Assembly: GCF_025655475.1 (NCBI RefSeq)
Contig: NZ_JAHTIK010000001.1
Location: 6,930,066 to 6,994,065 of the forward strand
Length of the DNA stretch: 64,000 nt
Origin: Kitasatospora sp. DSM 101779
GTDB lineage: Bacteria > Actinomycetota > Actinomycetes > Streptomycetales > Streptomycetaceae
Reading direction: 5' to 3'
The notes beneath the pieces are model-generated. The model saw only the letters and a list, made by a program, of their open reading frames with translations. It did no database searches and was not told the origin of the DNA. The position numbers and the translations under genes are program-made. Of this stretch, positions 51,842 through 62,126 are shown piece by piece. How positions within the stretch are numbered: position 1 is the first letter of the stretch; each line of letters starts with the position of its first letter.

Positions 51842-52369
51842 TCAGAGCCGGCCGAGGGGCACGGTCGCGCCGGTGAGGGTGTCGTAGCTCCGGCCCGCGT
51901 CGAAGCTGCCCGTCAGGTCCGGGTGGCGGCCGACCACGGTGTGGGCGAGGGCCAGCTCCTCGGGCTCCAGGCGGCGGGTCAGGCCGATGTGCGGGGCCCA
52001 GCGGCCCGGCAGGTAGTGCGGGTTGGGGTCCGCGGCGCCGTCCAGCAGGAGCCAGACGCGGCGGTGCAGGTCGACCAGCTCGAAGCTCGGCACCACGGCC
52101 CAGCTGAGCACCCGTCGGCGGCTGCGCGCCGAGAACGACAGCAGCCCGCTCAGCCGGACCGGGAGCGGCAGCGCCTCGGCGAGCAGCTCGCCCACCGCGT
52201 CCAACGCCCCCTCGGGCGCGGCCCCGCAGGAGGCCAGCGTCAGGTGCGGCCGGTGCCCGGGGTGGGTGTTGTGGGCGAGGCTCGGGAGGTCGGCCCCGGA
52301 GAGCTGCTGCCAGACCCCGCGCACCGCCGCGTCGAGGGCGGGCGCGCAGGTCAGCTCGACGGTCTGCAT
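51842..52369 (-). CDS. 2'-5' RNA ligase-like 2H phosphoesterase
   Basis: 175 residues. Two H-x-T motifs are RPHLTLASC near 42 and [10 protein letters not shown] near 125 (the second written H-x-x-L-T), as in the 2H phosphoesterase superfamily. Such proteins open or form 2'-5' or cyclic phosphate RNA bonds. It may belong with RNA repair, but the RNA ligase is 35 kb away. It is divergent from the MFS transporter gene. Confidence 0.8.
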   Translation of the reverse strand: MQTVELTCAPALDAAVRGVWQQLSGADLPSLAHNTHPGHRPHLTLASCGAAPEGALDAVGELLAEALPLPVRLSGLLSFSARSRRRVLSWAVVPSFELVDLHRRVWLLLDGAADPNPHYLPGRWAPHIGLTRRLEPEELALAHTVVGRHPDLTGSFDAGRSYDTLTGATVPLGRL

Positions 52370-52471
52370 GGGCCCACGCTACGACCCGGCCGCCGCGCCC
52401 CGGCCGACCGGGTTCACCGCCGCGGCGGCCCCAGGCGGGCGCCCGGCCGCCCGCCGGGCGACCATGCGAGG

Positions 52472-54559
52472 GTGACCACCACCGAGAGCAGCCCGCCGGC
52501 CCCGGCCGCCGCGCCGCCCGTCCTGGACCGGCGGCAGCGCAACGTGGTCTTCGTCACGATCATGCTCGGCATGCTGCTGGCCGCCCTCGACCAGACGATC
52601 GTGGGCACCGCGCTGCCGACGATCGTCTCCGACCTCGGCGGCGCCCAGCACATGTCCTGGGTGGTCACCTCGTACCTGCTCGCCGAGACGGTCACCACCG
52701 CCCTGGTCGGCAAATTCGGCGACCTGTTCGGGCGCAAGCTGGTCTTCCAGGTGTCGGCGATCGTCTTCATCACCGGCTCGTTCCTGTGCGGCCTGTCCAC
52801 CGACATGCTGATGCTGATCGCCTGGCGGGCCATGCAGGGCGTCGGCGCGGGCGGTCTGATGGTCACCTCGATGGCGCTGATCGCCGACGTCATCCCGCTG
52901 CGCGAACGCGGCAAGTACCAGGGCGCGATCGGTGCGGTGTTCGGCGTGGCCACCGTCATCGGCCCGCTGCTCGGCGGGCTGTTCACCGACCACCTGACCC
53001 GGCGCTGGGCGTTCTACGTCAACGTCCCGATCGCGATCGTGGTCGTGCTGGCCGCGGCCCGGACGCTCCCCTCGGTGCGGGCCCCCGGCCGCCCGGTCAT
53101 CGACTACCTGGGCATCGCCCTGGTCGCGGTCGGTGCGAGCGCGGTGATCCTGGCGACCAGCTGGGGCGGCAACCAGTACGCCTGGAGCTCGCCGGTCATC
53201 CTCGGCCTGTTCGTCGGCGGCGCCGTCGCGCTCGGCCTGTTCTGCCGGGTGGAGACCCGCGCCGCCGAGCCGATGCTGCCGATGCGGTTGTTCCGCAACC
53301 CGGTCTTCACGGTCTGCGCGGTGCTCAGCTTCATCGTCGGCTTCGCGATGCTCGGCGCGATGACCTTCCTGCCGACCTTCCTGCAGTACGTCGACGGGGA
53401 CTCGGCCACCGTCTCCGGGGTGCGGACCCTGCCGATGGTCTTCGGCCTGCTGATCGCCTCGGTGTTCAGCGGCACCATGGTCAGCCGCACCGGCCGCTAC
53501 CGGATCTTCCCGATCGTCGGCTCGGCCGTGATGGGCGTCGGCCTGTACCTGCTGTCGCTGATGGACGCCGACACCCCGAGCTGGCTGCAGTCGCTCTACA
53601 TGCTGGTGCTCGGCGCCGGCATCGGCCTGTGCATGCAGGTGCTCACCATCGCCGTGCAGAACACCGTGGACTACGCCGACCTCGGCACCTCCACCTCCGG
53701 CGTCACGTTCTTCCGCACCCTCGGCAGCTCGTTCGGTACGGCCGTCTTCGGCACCATCTACACCAACACCCTCGGTGACCGGCTGGCCGAGGGCATCGCC
53801 ACGTCCGCCCGGCTCACCGGCGCCGACCCGGCCGCCCTGGCGCGCGCCGCCTCCAACCCGAAGGACCTGCACGCGCTGCCCGCCGACCAGGCCGCGCCGA
53901 TCGTCGACGCCTACGCGGACACCCTGCACACCGTCTTCCTGTGGACGGTGCCGGTGGCCGCGGTCGGCTTCGTCGTCGCGCTCTTCCTCAAGCAGGTGAG
54001 GCTCCGCGACTCCACCCGCGCCACCTCCACCGACATGGGCGAGGGCTTCGCCTCCCCGGTCTCCGGGGACTCGGCGCGGGTGCTGGAACTCGCCGTCGCC
54101 AAGATCATCCGCGGTACCGACCAGCAGACCGCCCGGGAGATCGTCGCCCGCTCCGGCACTCGGCTGGACACCGCCGTGGCCTGGGCCGTCATGCAGGTCG
54201 AACTCTTCACCCGGACGGTCGGCCACGCCTCGCTCACCCTGATCGCGGCCCGCCGGCGGCTGCCCGGCGAAGTGCTCGAACCGGTCTTCGACCGGGCCGT
54301 CGGTGAGGGGTGGCTGTCCCGGGTGAACGGCTACTTCATGCACACCGAGGCGGGGCAGCGGGAGGCCGAGCAGATCGGCCACGCCTGGGCCCAGTGGCTG
54401 AACGAACAGCTGGAACGCGAGGCCGGCCGCCCCCGCAGCGCCGAACTCCGCGCCGCCGTCGACACCATCGCCAAACGCCTCATCGCGGAGGACCTGACCG
54501 AGGGCCTCCCGGCGAGGATGCTGGGCAACGAGGCAGGGACGGGCAGGCGCCAGGGCTAG
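52472..54559 (+). CDS. DHA2-type MFS drug exporter with extra C-terminal domain
   Basis: 695 residues from GTG 52472. Fourteen membrane helices cover about 25-515, with [17 protein letters not shown] and GDLFGRK motifs of the DHA2 family. Residues 535-695 form a soluble helical domain ([51 protein letters not shown]) that looks like a winged-helix or four-helix module. It is about 170 residues longer than standard DHA2 pumps. The drug or metabolite exported is unknown. A cytoplasmic C-terminal domain could gate the pump. Confidence 0.88.
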   Translation: MTTTESSPPAPAAAPPVLDRRQRNVVFVTIMLGMLLAALDQTIVGTALPTIVSDLGGAQHMSWVVTSYLLAETVTTALVGKFGDLFGRKLVFQVSAIVFITGSFLCGLSTDMLMLIAWRAMQGVGAGGLMVTSMALIADVIPLRERGKYQGAIGAVFGVATVIGPLLGGLFTDHLTRRWAFYVNVPIAIVVVLAAARTLPSVRAPGRPVIDYLGIALVAVGASAVILATSWGGNQYAWSSPVILGLFVGGAVALGLFCRVETRAAEPMLPMRLFRNPVFTVCAVLSFIVGFAMLGAMTFLPTFLQYVDGDSATVSGVRTLPMVFGLLIASVFSGTMVSRTGRYRIFPIVGSAVMGVGLYLLSLMDADTPSWLQSLYMLVLGAGIGLCMQVLTIAVQNTVDYADLGTSTSGVTFFRTLGSSFGTAVFGTIYTNTLGDRLAEGIATSARLTGADPAALARAASNPKDLHALPADQAAPIVDAYADTLHTVFLWTVPVAAVGFVVALFLKQVRLRDSTRATSTDMGEGFASPVSGDSARVLELAVAKIIRGTDQQTAREIVARSGTRLDTAVAWAVMQVELFTRTVGHASLTLIAARRRLPGEVLEPVFDRAVGEGWLSRVNGYFMHTEAGQREAEQIGHAWAQWLNEQLEREAGRPRSAELRAAVDTIAKRLIAEDLTEGLPARMLGNEAGTGRRQG

Positions 54560-54591
54560 CGGCTTCGGACCTGCGGCCCCGGTGGTGGTGC

Positions 54592-56274
54592 TCAGGTCCG
54601 CAGGGTGGCCGTCAGCAGGGCGACATCGTCGTCGGCGGTGGGGGAGAGGCCGGTGAGGACGGCGTCCAGGAGCTGTTCGCCGCGGGCGTCCGGGGGGAGC
54701 CGCAGGTGGGTGAGGCGGGCGAGCGAGGCGTCGATGGCCTCGTCGCGGCGCTCGACCAGGCCGTCGGTGTACAGCAGCAGGTGATGGCCGGGCGGGCACT
54801 GCGCGGTGGCCTCGGGGAACCCGCTGAACCCGGCGGCGAGCGGCGGGCCGGGCTCGACAGGGAGCAGACGGACCGTCCCGTCGGGGGCGACCAGGGCCGG
54901 CGGCAGGTGCCCCGCGCTGGCGAAGGTGCAGGTGCCGGTCTCCGGGGACATCACCAGCGCGAGGCAGGTGGCCGGTCGCCCGGTGGCGAGCGGTGCGGTC
55001 AGCCGGTCCATCCGGTCCAGGACCCGGCCCGGCGGCAGGTTCCCGGCGGCGACCATCCGCAGCATCGCCTGGTAGTGGCTCATCTCGACGGCGGCCTCCA
55101 GGCTGTGCCCCATCACGTCGCCGATCGCCAGCAGGGTGCTGCCGTCGGGCCGGGCCACCGTCTCGTAGAAGTCGCCGCCGACCAGGGCGCTCGCCCCGGC
55201 GGGCCGGTAGCGGAAGGCCACTTCGAGGCCCGGGTGCGGGGCGCCGGGCTCGGCGAGCAGGGCGCGCTGCAGGTCGAGGGCGATGCCGTGCTCGCGGGTG
55301 AAGCGGCGGGCGTTGTCGATGCTGACGGCGGCCCGCAGCGCCAGGTCGGCCGCCACCACGGTGTCGTCCTGGGTGAACAGCGGGGAGTCGCCGGCCCGGA
55401 TCAGGGTGACCGTGCCGAGCGCCCGGCCGCGGGCCACCAGCGGTACCACCAGGCCGGAGTGCACGCCGCCGCGGCGCAGCGCCGCCAGCCGGTCCGGGTG
55501 CGCCGCGGCCCGGCCGAGCCGGTCGTCGCTCGGCATGTTCTCGATCACCGGCCGCCCGCTCTCCAGCGCGCGGCGGGCGGCCGAGCCGGGCTGGTGGTCG
55601 ATGTGCTCGCCGGCCTTGCCGAGCGCCGCCGCGGTCTCCTCCAGTTCGGGCACCGCGACCAGGGAGGCGCGGCGCAGCCGCAGGACGCCGGGGAGGGTGT
55701 GCGCGGCGGGGGCGTCCTCGGGCGGCAGCACGTCCACCGAGGCGGCGTCGCCGAGTTCGGGGACGAGGAAGCGGGCGAGTTCGACGCAGGTGGTGTCCAT
55801 GTCGAGGGTGGTGCCGATCCGGGTGGAGGCGCTGTCGAGCATGGCGAGCCGCTCGCGGGCGCGTTCCAGCTCGTTCTGCTGCTGCCGGGACGCGGTCACC
55901 TCCAGCACGATGCCGGCGAGGCCGACGACCGTGCCGTCCACCTCCAGCCGGTGGTAGGCGCCGTGGAAGTAGCGCCGGGCGAGCGGGGAGGGCACCCGGG
56001 TCTGGCCGCTGGAGGTGGTCTCGCGGGGGACGCCGTCGGCGAGCACGGCCCGCAGCACGTCGAGCCGCGCGTCGATGCCGGGCACGATCTCGGCGATGGT
56101 GCGGCCGATGTGGTCGGCGGCGGGTGCGCCGTTCAGCCGGGCCAGGGCGGTGTTGACGTACACGTACCGCAGGTCGGTGTCGAGGACGCCGACCGCGCCG
56201 GGTGTGCCTTCCAGCAGCTCGCGCACGGGGGACGGCAGGGTGCGCCACACACGGTCGTCGGCCACGGGCGTCAC
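54592..56274 (-). CDS. PAS-GAF-SpoIIE phosphatase
   Basis: 560 residues from GTG 56274 (GTG 56265 is an alternative). PAS at about 15-135, GAF at about 150-310, and PP2C phosphatase at about 325-560 with LVGGDFYETV, GDVMGHS, LYTDGLVER and DDDVALL, all metal ligands intact. It lacks the HATPase domain that the other two have. It is divergent from the pseudophosphatase-like gene 56417-58495. Confidence 0.92.
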   Translation of the reverse strand: MTPVADDRVWRTLPSPVRELLEGTPGAVGVLDTDLRYVYVNTALARLNGAPAADHIGRTIAEIVPGIDARLDVLRAVLADGVPRETTSSGQTRVPSPLARRYFHGAYHRLEVDGTVVGLAGIVLEVTASRQQQNELERARERLAMLDSASTRIGTTLDMDTTCVELARFLVPELGDAASVDVLPPEDAPAAHTLPGVLRLRRASLVAVPELEETAAALGKAGEHIDHQPGSAARRALESGRPVIENMPSDDRLGRAAAHPDRLAALRRGGVHSGLVVPLVARGRALGTVTLIRAGDSPLFTQDDTVVAADLALRAAVSIDNARRFTREHGIALDLQRALLAEPGAPHPGLEVAFRYRPAGASALVGGDFYETVARPDGSTLLAIGDVMGHSLEAAVEMSHYQAMLRMVAAGNLPPGRVLDRMDRLTAPLATGRPATCLALVMSPETGTCTFASAGHLPPALVAPDGTVRLLPVEPGPPLAAGFSGFPEATAQCPPGHHLLLYTDGLVERRDEAIDASLARLTHLRLPPDARGEQLLDAVLTGLSPTADDDVALLTATLRT

Positions 56275-56416
56275 CGCCTTCCGGCAGCAGGTCTGCCCTC
56301 CATCGTCGCGGGCGGGCGGGGCGGCTGCATCCGCACCCGCCCCGGCGCCGACTTGCCGCGCGCCCGGGCGCTGACAAGGTGGAGAGCGAGCCCTAGGCCC
56401 GGAGAGGGGTGCACCC

Positions 56417-58495
56417 GTGCAGCCGAACGACCGCGACCGCACCGACGCCGCTCTGCTGGAGGCGCTGTTCACCCGTGCCCCGGCCGGCCTGTTCGTGCTG
56501 GATCCGGATCTGCGGGTGGTGCGCTTCAACACCGCCGCGCGCGGCATGCGCGGCATGCCGCCGGACGCGGTGGTGGGTCGGACGGTGGAGGAGTTCGCCC
56601 CCGGTTTCCCGCACGAGAAGCTGACCGAGCTCGCCCGTTCCGTGCTGGCCAGCGGCAAGTCGGTGCGGCGTTTCCAGGTCACCGGCACGCTCCCGCACGA
56701 TCCGGAGCGGCCGATGGTCGTCTCGCTGTCGGTCTTCCGGCTGAGCGCGCCCGGCGGCCGGGTGCTCGGCCTGGCCGTGATGGTCGAGGACGTCACCGAG
56801 CAGCAGGCCACGGCGGACCGGCTGGCGATCCTCCACGACGCCCAGCGGCTGATCGGCTCCACCCTGGACGCCTCGGCCACCGCCGGGGAACTCGCCGAGG
56901 TGGCGATCGGCCGGTTCGCCGACGCCGTGATCGTCGACCTGCTGGACGACGTGCTGCGCGGGCGCCGACTGCTCCCCGGACCGGTCGCCGCCGATGCGCC
57001 GCTGCGCCGGGTGGTGCTCCGCTCCGTGGAGGAGTTCCGCAGCGCGACGGAGCCCGGCGAGCTGACCTCACTGCACTTCCCGACCGTGCTCACCCAGAGC
57101 ATGCACGACCACCACCCCCGGCTGATCGCCCGCCTCACCCCGGACGAACCGCTGCTGGCGGCCGATCCGGTGCGGGCCCGGCGGCTCGCCGAGGCCGGGG
57201 CGCACTCGCTGATCGTCGCGCCGCTCACCGTGCACGGCACCGCGCTCGGCCTCGCCGCCTTCATCCGGACGACCACCGGGGCGCCGTTCGGGGAGCAGGA
57301 CCTCGAGCTGGCGGCCGAGCTGGCCGGCCGGACGACGCTCAGCGTCCACCGGTCCTGGCAGTACCTGCACGAGCGGACCATCGCGACCACACTGCAGCGG
57401 CGCCTGCTGCCCGTCCGGCCGCCCGACCTGCCCGCCGTCGACACGGCCTACCTGCACCTGTCCGGCGACGCCGGCGCGGACTGGTTCGACGTCGTCCCGC
57501 TCTCCGGCGGTCGGGTCGCCCTGGTCTGCGGCACGGTCGCCGGACGCGGCGTCGAGGCGGCCGCCACCATGGGCCAGCTGCGCACCGTCGTGCAGACCCT
57601 GGCCCGTCAGGACCTCCCCGCCGACGAACTGCTCGGCGTCCTCGACGAGACCGTCCGGCGCCTCGCCGAGGAGACCGTCCCGGAACCGGGCGAGCCGCCG
57701 GTCGCCGCCAGCTGCCTCTACCTCGTCTACGACCCGGTGACCGGCCGGTGCAGCGCGGCCGCCGCCGGCCACCCCCCGCTGGTGCCGATCGCCCGCGACG
57801 GCGGCCTGCTCGACTTCGAGGTGCCCGTCGGCCCGGCGCTCGGCCGCGGCGGCGGCGAGGGCTACGAGGCGGTCTCCGCCGAACTCCCCGAGGGCAGCCT
57901 GCTCGCCCTGCACACCCGCGGCCTCACCGCGGGCGCCGACACCGGTGACCGGTCCGGCCGGGACCGGCTGCGCCGGCTGCTCGCCCACCCCGACCGCAGC
58001 CTGCGCGAGCTGTGCGACGACGTCGCGTACGCCGCCGTGCCGCACCGGCTCGACGAGGACGCGCTGCTGCTGCTCGCCCGGACGAAGCTCTTCGGCAGCG
58101 ACCGGGTCGCCCTCTGGACGCTGCCCGCCGACCCGGCCGTGGTCGCCACCGCGCGCACCCTCGTCGCCCAGCAGCTGACCGCCTGGGGACTGGCTTCGAT
58201 CGTCGCCGACACCGAACTGATCGTCAGCGAGCTGGTCACCAACGCCATCCGCTACGGCCGCGGACCCGTGCGGCTGCGGCTGATCCGCGACCGCGGCCTG
58301 CTCTGCGAGGTCTCCGACAGCAACTCCGCCGCCCCGCACATGCGGCTCGCCCGCAGCGGGGACGAGGGCGGCCGCGGCCTGTTCCTGGTGATGCACCTGA
58401 GCCGCCGCTGGGGCACCCGGTACGGGGAACGCGGCAAGACCGTCTGGTCCGAGCAGCGCGTCCCCGACCCGGTGCGGGCCGCAACCATCGCATGA
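56417..58495 (+). CDS. PAS-GAF-degenerate SpoIIE-HATPase protein
   Basis: 692 residues from GTG 56417 with GGAGAGGGG upstream. PAS at about 10-130, GAF at about 140-315, and SpoIIE-like at about 330-560. The HATPase at about 575-680 has ELVTNAIRYG and EGGRGLFLV intact. In the phosphatase domain GADWFDVV keeps its Asp, but the GDVMGHG position reads GTVAGRG and the TDGL position reads TRGL. Two metal-binding Asp are therefore replaced, and dephosphorylation is unlikely. It may bind targets without cutting, leaving kinase activity dominant. Confidence 0.9.
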   Translation: MQPNDRDRTDAALLEALFTRAPAGLFVLDPDLRVVRFNTAARGMRGMPPDAVVGRTVEEFAPGFPHEKLTELARSVLASGKSVRRFQVTGTLPHDPERPMVVSLSVFRLSAPGGRVLGLAVMVEDVTEQQATADRLAILHDAQRLIGSTLDASATAGELAEVAIGRFADAVIVDLLDDVLRGRRLLPGPVAADAPLRRVVLRSVEEFRSATEPGELTSLHFPTVLTQSMHDHHPRLIARLTPDEPLLAADPVRARRLAEAGAHSLIVAPLTVHGTALGLAAFIRTTTGAPFGEQDLELAAELAGRTTLSVHRSWQYLHERTIATTLQRRLLPVRPPDLPAVDTAYLHLSGDAGADWFDVVPLSGGRVALVCGTVAGRGVEAAATMGQLRTVVQTLARQDLPADELLGVLDETVRRLAEETVPEPGEPPVAASCLYLVYDPVTGRCSAAAAGHPPLVPIARDGGLLDFEVPVGPALGRGGGEGYEAVSAELPEGSLLALHTRGLTAGADTGDRSGRDRLRRLLAHPDRSLRELCDDVAYAAVPHRLDEDALLLLARTKLFGSDRVALWTLPADPAVVATARTLVAQQLTAWGLASIVADTELIVSELVTNAIRYGRGPVRLRLIRDRGLLCEVSDSNSAAPHMRLARSGDEGGRGLFLVMHLSRRWGTRYGERGKTVWSEQRVPDPVRAATIA

Positions 58496-58512
58496 TCAAC
58501 TCGTTGGATCAT
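58493..58512. terminator. Weak hairpin over the stop of the pseudophosphatase-like gene
   Basis: TGATCAAC pairs with GTTGGATCA around a 2-nt loop with one bulge. AT-rich for this genome. Confidence 0.35.
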
Positions 58513-58617
58513 CTGCAGTCCACCCCGGCTGCCGCCCGAACCGCAGGGCTCGTCCGACGACGCGCGCCGCTGCGACGCGAACTGTCAGACAAGCCCTAGC
58601 CACCGGAGCCCGCTCCC

Positions 58618-59999
58618 ATGGACCGCCCCACCCTGCGCCGCCCCGCGCCGCGGCCCGCCGCCCCGCCCCGCCCGCCCGGCACTGGGACGGCGAGCGCTTC
58701 GACCCGTGCACCGTCCGCGTCCAGCCCGGCGACCTGATCCGCCGCCGACGGGCCGCCCGGATCGCCGCCGCCGCACTGCTGCTCCTGCCCCTTGCCGCGG
58801 GCGCGCAGCTCGTCCAGCACGAGTCCCGCGCACCCGCCCTCCGGCTGCCCGGCTCCGACTCGGCCACCGCCGCAGCCGGACCGGGCGGCCTCGTCCGCGC
58901 CGCCCCCGGCCTGTGGCGCCGTACCGCCCGGCTCGACCACACCGCCTGGCCCGCCCGCGGCGACCGCACCGGCGACCGGGCGCTGCTCGGCCGTGCCCTC
59001 GCCGCCTGGGACGGCACCGCCCCCGCCGGCCTCGAACCCGGCACCGCCGCCGGCCCGCCCGCCGAGCCCCCGCAGCTGCTGTACGCCGGCACCGTCGACG
59101 GCGACCAGGTCGTCCTGCTCTCCGACGGCTCCCGGATCGCCCGGTGGACGGACGGCCACGGCCTGCTGCTCGCCCGCTCCGACGACTCCGACGTCACCAC
59201 GGCCGCCGCCCTGGTGCTGCACCGCACCGGCGAGTCCGTCCGCTACCTGCTCGCCCCCTGGATCTCCGAGGCTTCGCTCCGCAGCCTCCGCGCCCCCGAC
59301 ACGCCCGCCCGCCCGCTCGGCCGCCGGGACGGCGTCACCGACCCGGTGCCCGCGCCCCCGGCCGGCGGCTGCCCGGACCTCACCGCCCTGCAGCTGCGCT
59401 CCTCCCGGGACGTCGCCGAGAACCACGCCTTCCTGCTCGCCGACCTCGGCGGCCTCGCCCCCGCCCACCTCACCTACACCCCGCCGCCCACCACCGGGGC
59501 CGCCCGCGCACCCCGCGAGGCCACCGGGCCCGAGGCACTGACCACCTGGGCCCGCACCGTCTGCGCCCTCCCCGAGCGCACCCCCGGCGTCAAGGCCCTG
59601 AACGCCTGGGCCTTCGCCGTCCAGCCGCTGCCCCAGCGGGCCGGCACCGCCACCTGGGTCTGCCTGCGCACCGACCGCTGGAACGGCACCGGCTCCGCCG
59701 CCACCGAACTGCTGCTGCCCGGTGCCGCCGAACCCGAGAGGACGGGCTACGCCGAGGGCCGCGGCTGCAGCCGATTCGACCAGGACACCGTGGCCTGGAG
59801 CCGCTGGCGCGCCCCCGACGGGCACGACCTGCTGCTCGTCGCCGCCAGCCGCCGCATCGTCGGCCTCACCGTGCACGAGCCGGGTGCCGCCGACCGCTCC
59901 GTCGGCGACCGCACCCTGGTCGTCGACCGGCCCGGCGCGGGCCGCCCCACCGTGGAGGGCACCCGCGCGGACGGCACACCCGTCCGTCCGCTGCCCTGA
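58618..59999 (+). pseudogene. Membrane-anchored hypothetical protein gene with N-terminal frameshift
   Basis: The long coding frame ending at 59999 has no usable start codon. The likely ATG 58618 (GGAG 9 nt upstream) is in a different frame that stops after about 39 codons. One lost base in the CCGCCCCGCCCG tract near 58659-58680 would join them, giving about 460 residues: a basic N-terminus (HWDGERFDP, QPGDLIRRRRAAR), one membrane helix, and an external domain with two or three Cys (GCPDLTALQ, TVCALPE, GRGCSRFD). Family not recognised. It is either a real lesion or a sequencing error. Internal GTG 59214 would give only the last 261 residues. Confidence 0.55.
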
Positions 60000-60112
60000 C
60001 GGCCCGCCCGCGGGCGCCGCCGCTCACCCGCCCGGCCGCCCCGGCGGGCTGCGAACGGCCGCCCCGCATACGGTCGTCGGGATCCCTGCGGACACGACGA
60101 CGGAGGCACCGG

Positions 60113-61198
60113 GTGGCCACGACCAGCCTGCCGGAGGAGGCACCGCCGGCACCCCCGCCCGAGCCGGCACCACCGCGGCGGGTCGCCCTGCGGGCCTCCC
60201 TCACCGCGAGCGGCGCCTGCGTCCTGCTGGTCCTCGCGATCGTGCTCGGCAGCCGCGGCCTGCGCGACTTCGACTCCGCGCTGGTGCCCTACGCCGTCGC
60301 CACCGTCTTCCTCGCCTTCGGCGTCGTCTACCGCTGCACCGTCTGGATCTCCTCCCCCGCGGTCGCCCGCCTCTTCCGCCAGGGACGGCGCGCCGTCCTC
60401 TCCCGGCACAACCTGCGCCGGCTGCCCACCGCCCTGCCCCGGCTCGCCGTCACCTGCCTCGGCTTCCAGAAGTTCCTCGGTGCCCGCTCGCACGCCCACC
60501 GGGCCGCCCGCCAACTCCTCCTCTGGGGCTGTCTGCTGGCCGCGGCCATCACCTTCCCGCTGACCTGGGGCTGGTTCACCTTCACCGCCGTCGGCCCGGA
60601 CGGCCCCGGCTACCGGATGCGGCTGTGGGGCGTCGAGCTCGTCGGCTTCACCTACGACAGCGCCCTCGGCTGGGCGCTCTACCACGGACTCGACCTGGCC
60701 GCCGTGATGGTGATCGCCGGCAGCGGCTACTTCCTGTGGCGCCGGATGCGCGACCGGCAGGCCGTCACCGGACAGCGCCTCGGCTACGACCTCGTCCCGC
60801 TGCTCGCCCTGATCACCGTCTCCGTCACCGGGCTGCTGCTCACCCTCTCCGAGATCGCCCTCGAGGGCGGCGGCTACCAGTTCCTGTCCGTGCTGCACAT
60901 GGCGTCCGTCGTGCTCACCCTGGTCTACCTGCCCTTCGGCAAGTTCTTCCACATCGTGCAGCGCCCCGCCGCCGTCGGCATGCAACTGGTCAAACCGGTC
61001 TCCCGCACCGAAGGCGGGATCCTGCCCTGCCGCAACTGCGGCCGGCCGATCGACACCGCCGCGTACATCGCCAACCTCCGCGGCACCATGCGCGACCTCC
61101 ACCTCGACGTCGACAGCTGGGCCGAGACCTGCCCGCGCTGCACACGGGTGCTGCGCGGTGGCGCCTACCTCTCCCAGGTGAAACGGGGCTTCCGGTGA
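60113..61198 (+). CDS. Cytochrome-b-like membrane protein with Cys pairs
   Basis: 361 residues from GTG 60113 (GGAGG 5 nt upstream). About six membrane helices. His residues placed for haem are in YHGLDLA, SVLHMASVV and GKFFHIVQRP. The cytoplasmic tail has LPCRNCGRP and ETCPRCTRV, two CxxC pairs that could bind a metal or FeS centre. It is probably an electron-carrying membrane subunit for the Rieske protein in the same coupled operon. Such proteins are sometimes labelled MFS transporters, which the His/Cys pattern does not support. Confidence 0.7.
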   Translation: MATTSLPEEAPPAPPPEPAPPRRVALRASLTASGACVLLVLAIVLGSRGLRDFDSALVPYAVATVFLAFGVVYRCTVWISSPAVARLFRQGRRAVLSRHNLRRLPTALPRLAVTCLGFQKFLGARSHAHRAARQLLLWGCLLAAAITFPLTWGWFTFTAVGPDGPGYRMRLWGVELVGFTYDSALGWALYHGLDLAAVMVIAGSGYFLWRRMRDRQAVTGQRLGYDLVPLLALITVSVTGLLLTLSEIALEGGGYQFLSVLHMASVVLTLVYLPFGKFFHIVQRPAAVGMQLVKPVSRTEGGILPCRNCGRPIDTAAYIANLRGTMRDLHLDVDSWAETCPRCTRVLRGGAYLSQVKRGFR

Positions 61199-61533
61199 CC
61201 GGCTCCGCCCGCCGCACCGCATCCGCCCGCCGCATCGACCCGGTGATCGCACCGCCCGGCACCCGCGGCTTCCGCGACGCCTCGCGCGGGCCGGCGCCGA
61301 TGTGCGCCACCGTCGGCCCGGCCGGCGTCCGCTGCTACGGCACGGTCGAGGAGCTCCAGGCCGAACGGTCCGGCGTCGAGGTCTCCGCGCAGTTCTCCTT
61401 CGGCGACGCCGAGGTGGCCACCGGGGTGGCCGCCGTGGTGCCGGCCGAGCGCCGCGCACCCGTCCCGGGCGGCCTGCTGCCGCTCGTCGAGGTCAACGGG
61501 CGCCCCGAGCCCGGGAACGGAGCAGCGCGATGA
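61195..61533 (+). CDS. Hypothetical protein in the Rieske operon
   Basis: 112 residues, coupled on both sides (GTGA at the start, ATGA at the end). Pieces are IDPVIAPPGTRGFRDASRG and FSFGDAEVATGVAAVVPAE. No membrane helix and no cofactor motif. Family not recognised. It sits where a larger catalytic subunit might be expected and could be a remnant of one, but I have no direct evidence of a deletion. Confidence 0.6.
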   Translation: MTGSARRTASARRIDPVIAPPGTRGFRDASRGPAPMCATVGPAGVRCYGTVEELQAERSGVEVSAQFSFGDAEVATGVAAVVPAERRAPVPGGLLPLVEVNGRPEPGNGAAR

Positions 61534-62126
61534 CCGACCCGACGGACCCCGAAGGGGCGTCGCTCGAACACGCGGCCCCGGTCGACCGGATCTCCGCCGA
61601 CTCCCTCACCACCCGCCGCGACTGCCTGCGGATCGTCGCCACCGTCTCCGGCGGCCTCGCCGTCGGCTCCGCGGTCGTCGCCGCCGGTGTGCTGCCCCGG
61701 CACGGCGACGGCACCGCCACCGCGCTGCGGATCGCCGACCGGATCGGCCGAGGCCAGGCCGTCCCCTTCTCCTACCCCGGCGAGGACGACCGGGCGATCG
61801 CCGCCAGGCTCGCCGACGGCACCCTGGTCGGCTGGTCGACGATCTGCACCCACCTCGCCTGCGGCGTGGTCCGCCGCCCCGACCACGGACGCGACGGCGA
61901 CCTCTACTGCCCCTGCCACGAGGGCGAGTTCGACATCCGCACCGGCGCGGTCACCGCCGGGCCGCCGCCGCGGCCGCTGCCCAGGGTGCTGCTGGTCGAG
62001 GACGCCCGCGGCGCCGTCTGGGCGGTCGGCACCGCCCGGTCCGGCGAGGACCCGCAGGCCGGCCTCTGCCGCGGCCTGCGGGAACGGGACCCGGACCTCG
62101 CCGACCGGATCGGCTGCGACTCGTGA
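61530..62126 (+). CDS. Rieske 2Fe-2S protein with twin-arginine N-terminus
   Basis: 198 residues. TTRRDCLRIVATVSGG followed by a hydrophobic stretch (about 28-50) looks like a Tat signal anchor. The cluster ligands are CTHLAC near 106 and CPCHEGEFD near 127, forming the C-x-H...C-x-x-H set. It should transfer electrons on the outer membrane face. It is not the QcrA of the cytochrome bc1 complex, which is longer with three helices. Confidence 0.9.
   Translation: MTDPTDPEGASLEHAAPVDRISADSLTTRRDCLRIVATVSGGLAVGSAVVAAGVLPRHGDGTATALRIADRIGRGQAVPFSYPGEDDRAIAARLADGTLVGWSTICTHLACGVVRRPDHGRDGDLYCPCHEGEFDIRTGAVTAGPPPRPLPRVLLVEDARGAVWAVGTARSGEDPQAGLCRGLRERDPDLADRIGCDS

Noticed and set aside
50189-52471. 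Long N-terminal extension of the MFS transporter frame
   Set aside because: It overlaps the DNA ligase and 2H-phosphoesterase genes on the other strand; the membrane protein clearly begins at GTG 52472.
60113-61198. MFS transporter call for the 361-residue membrane protein
   Set aside because: It has only about six helices, no MFS loop motif, and His and CxxC features of an electron-transfer protein.
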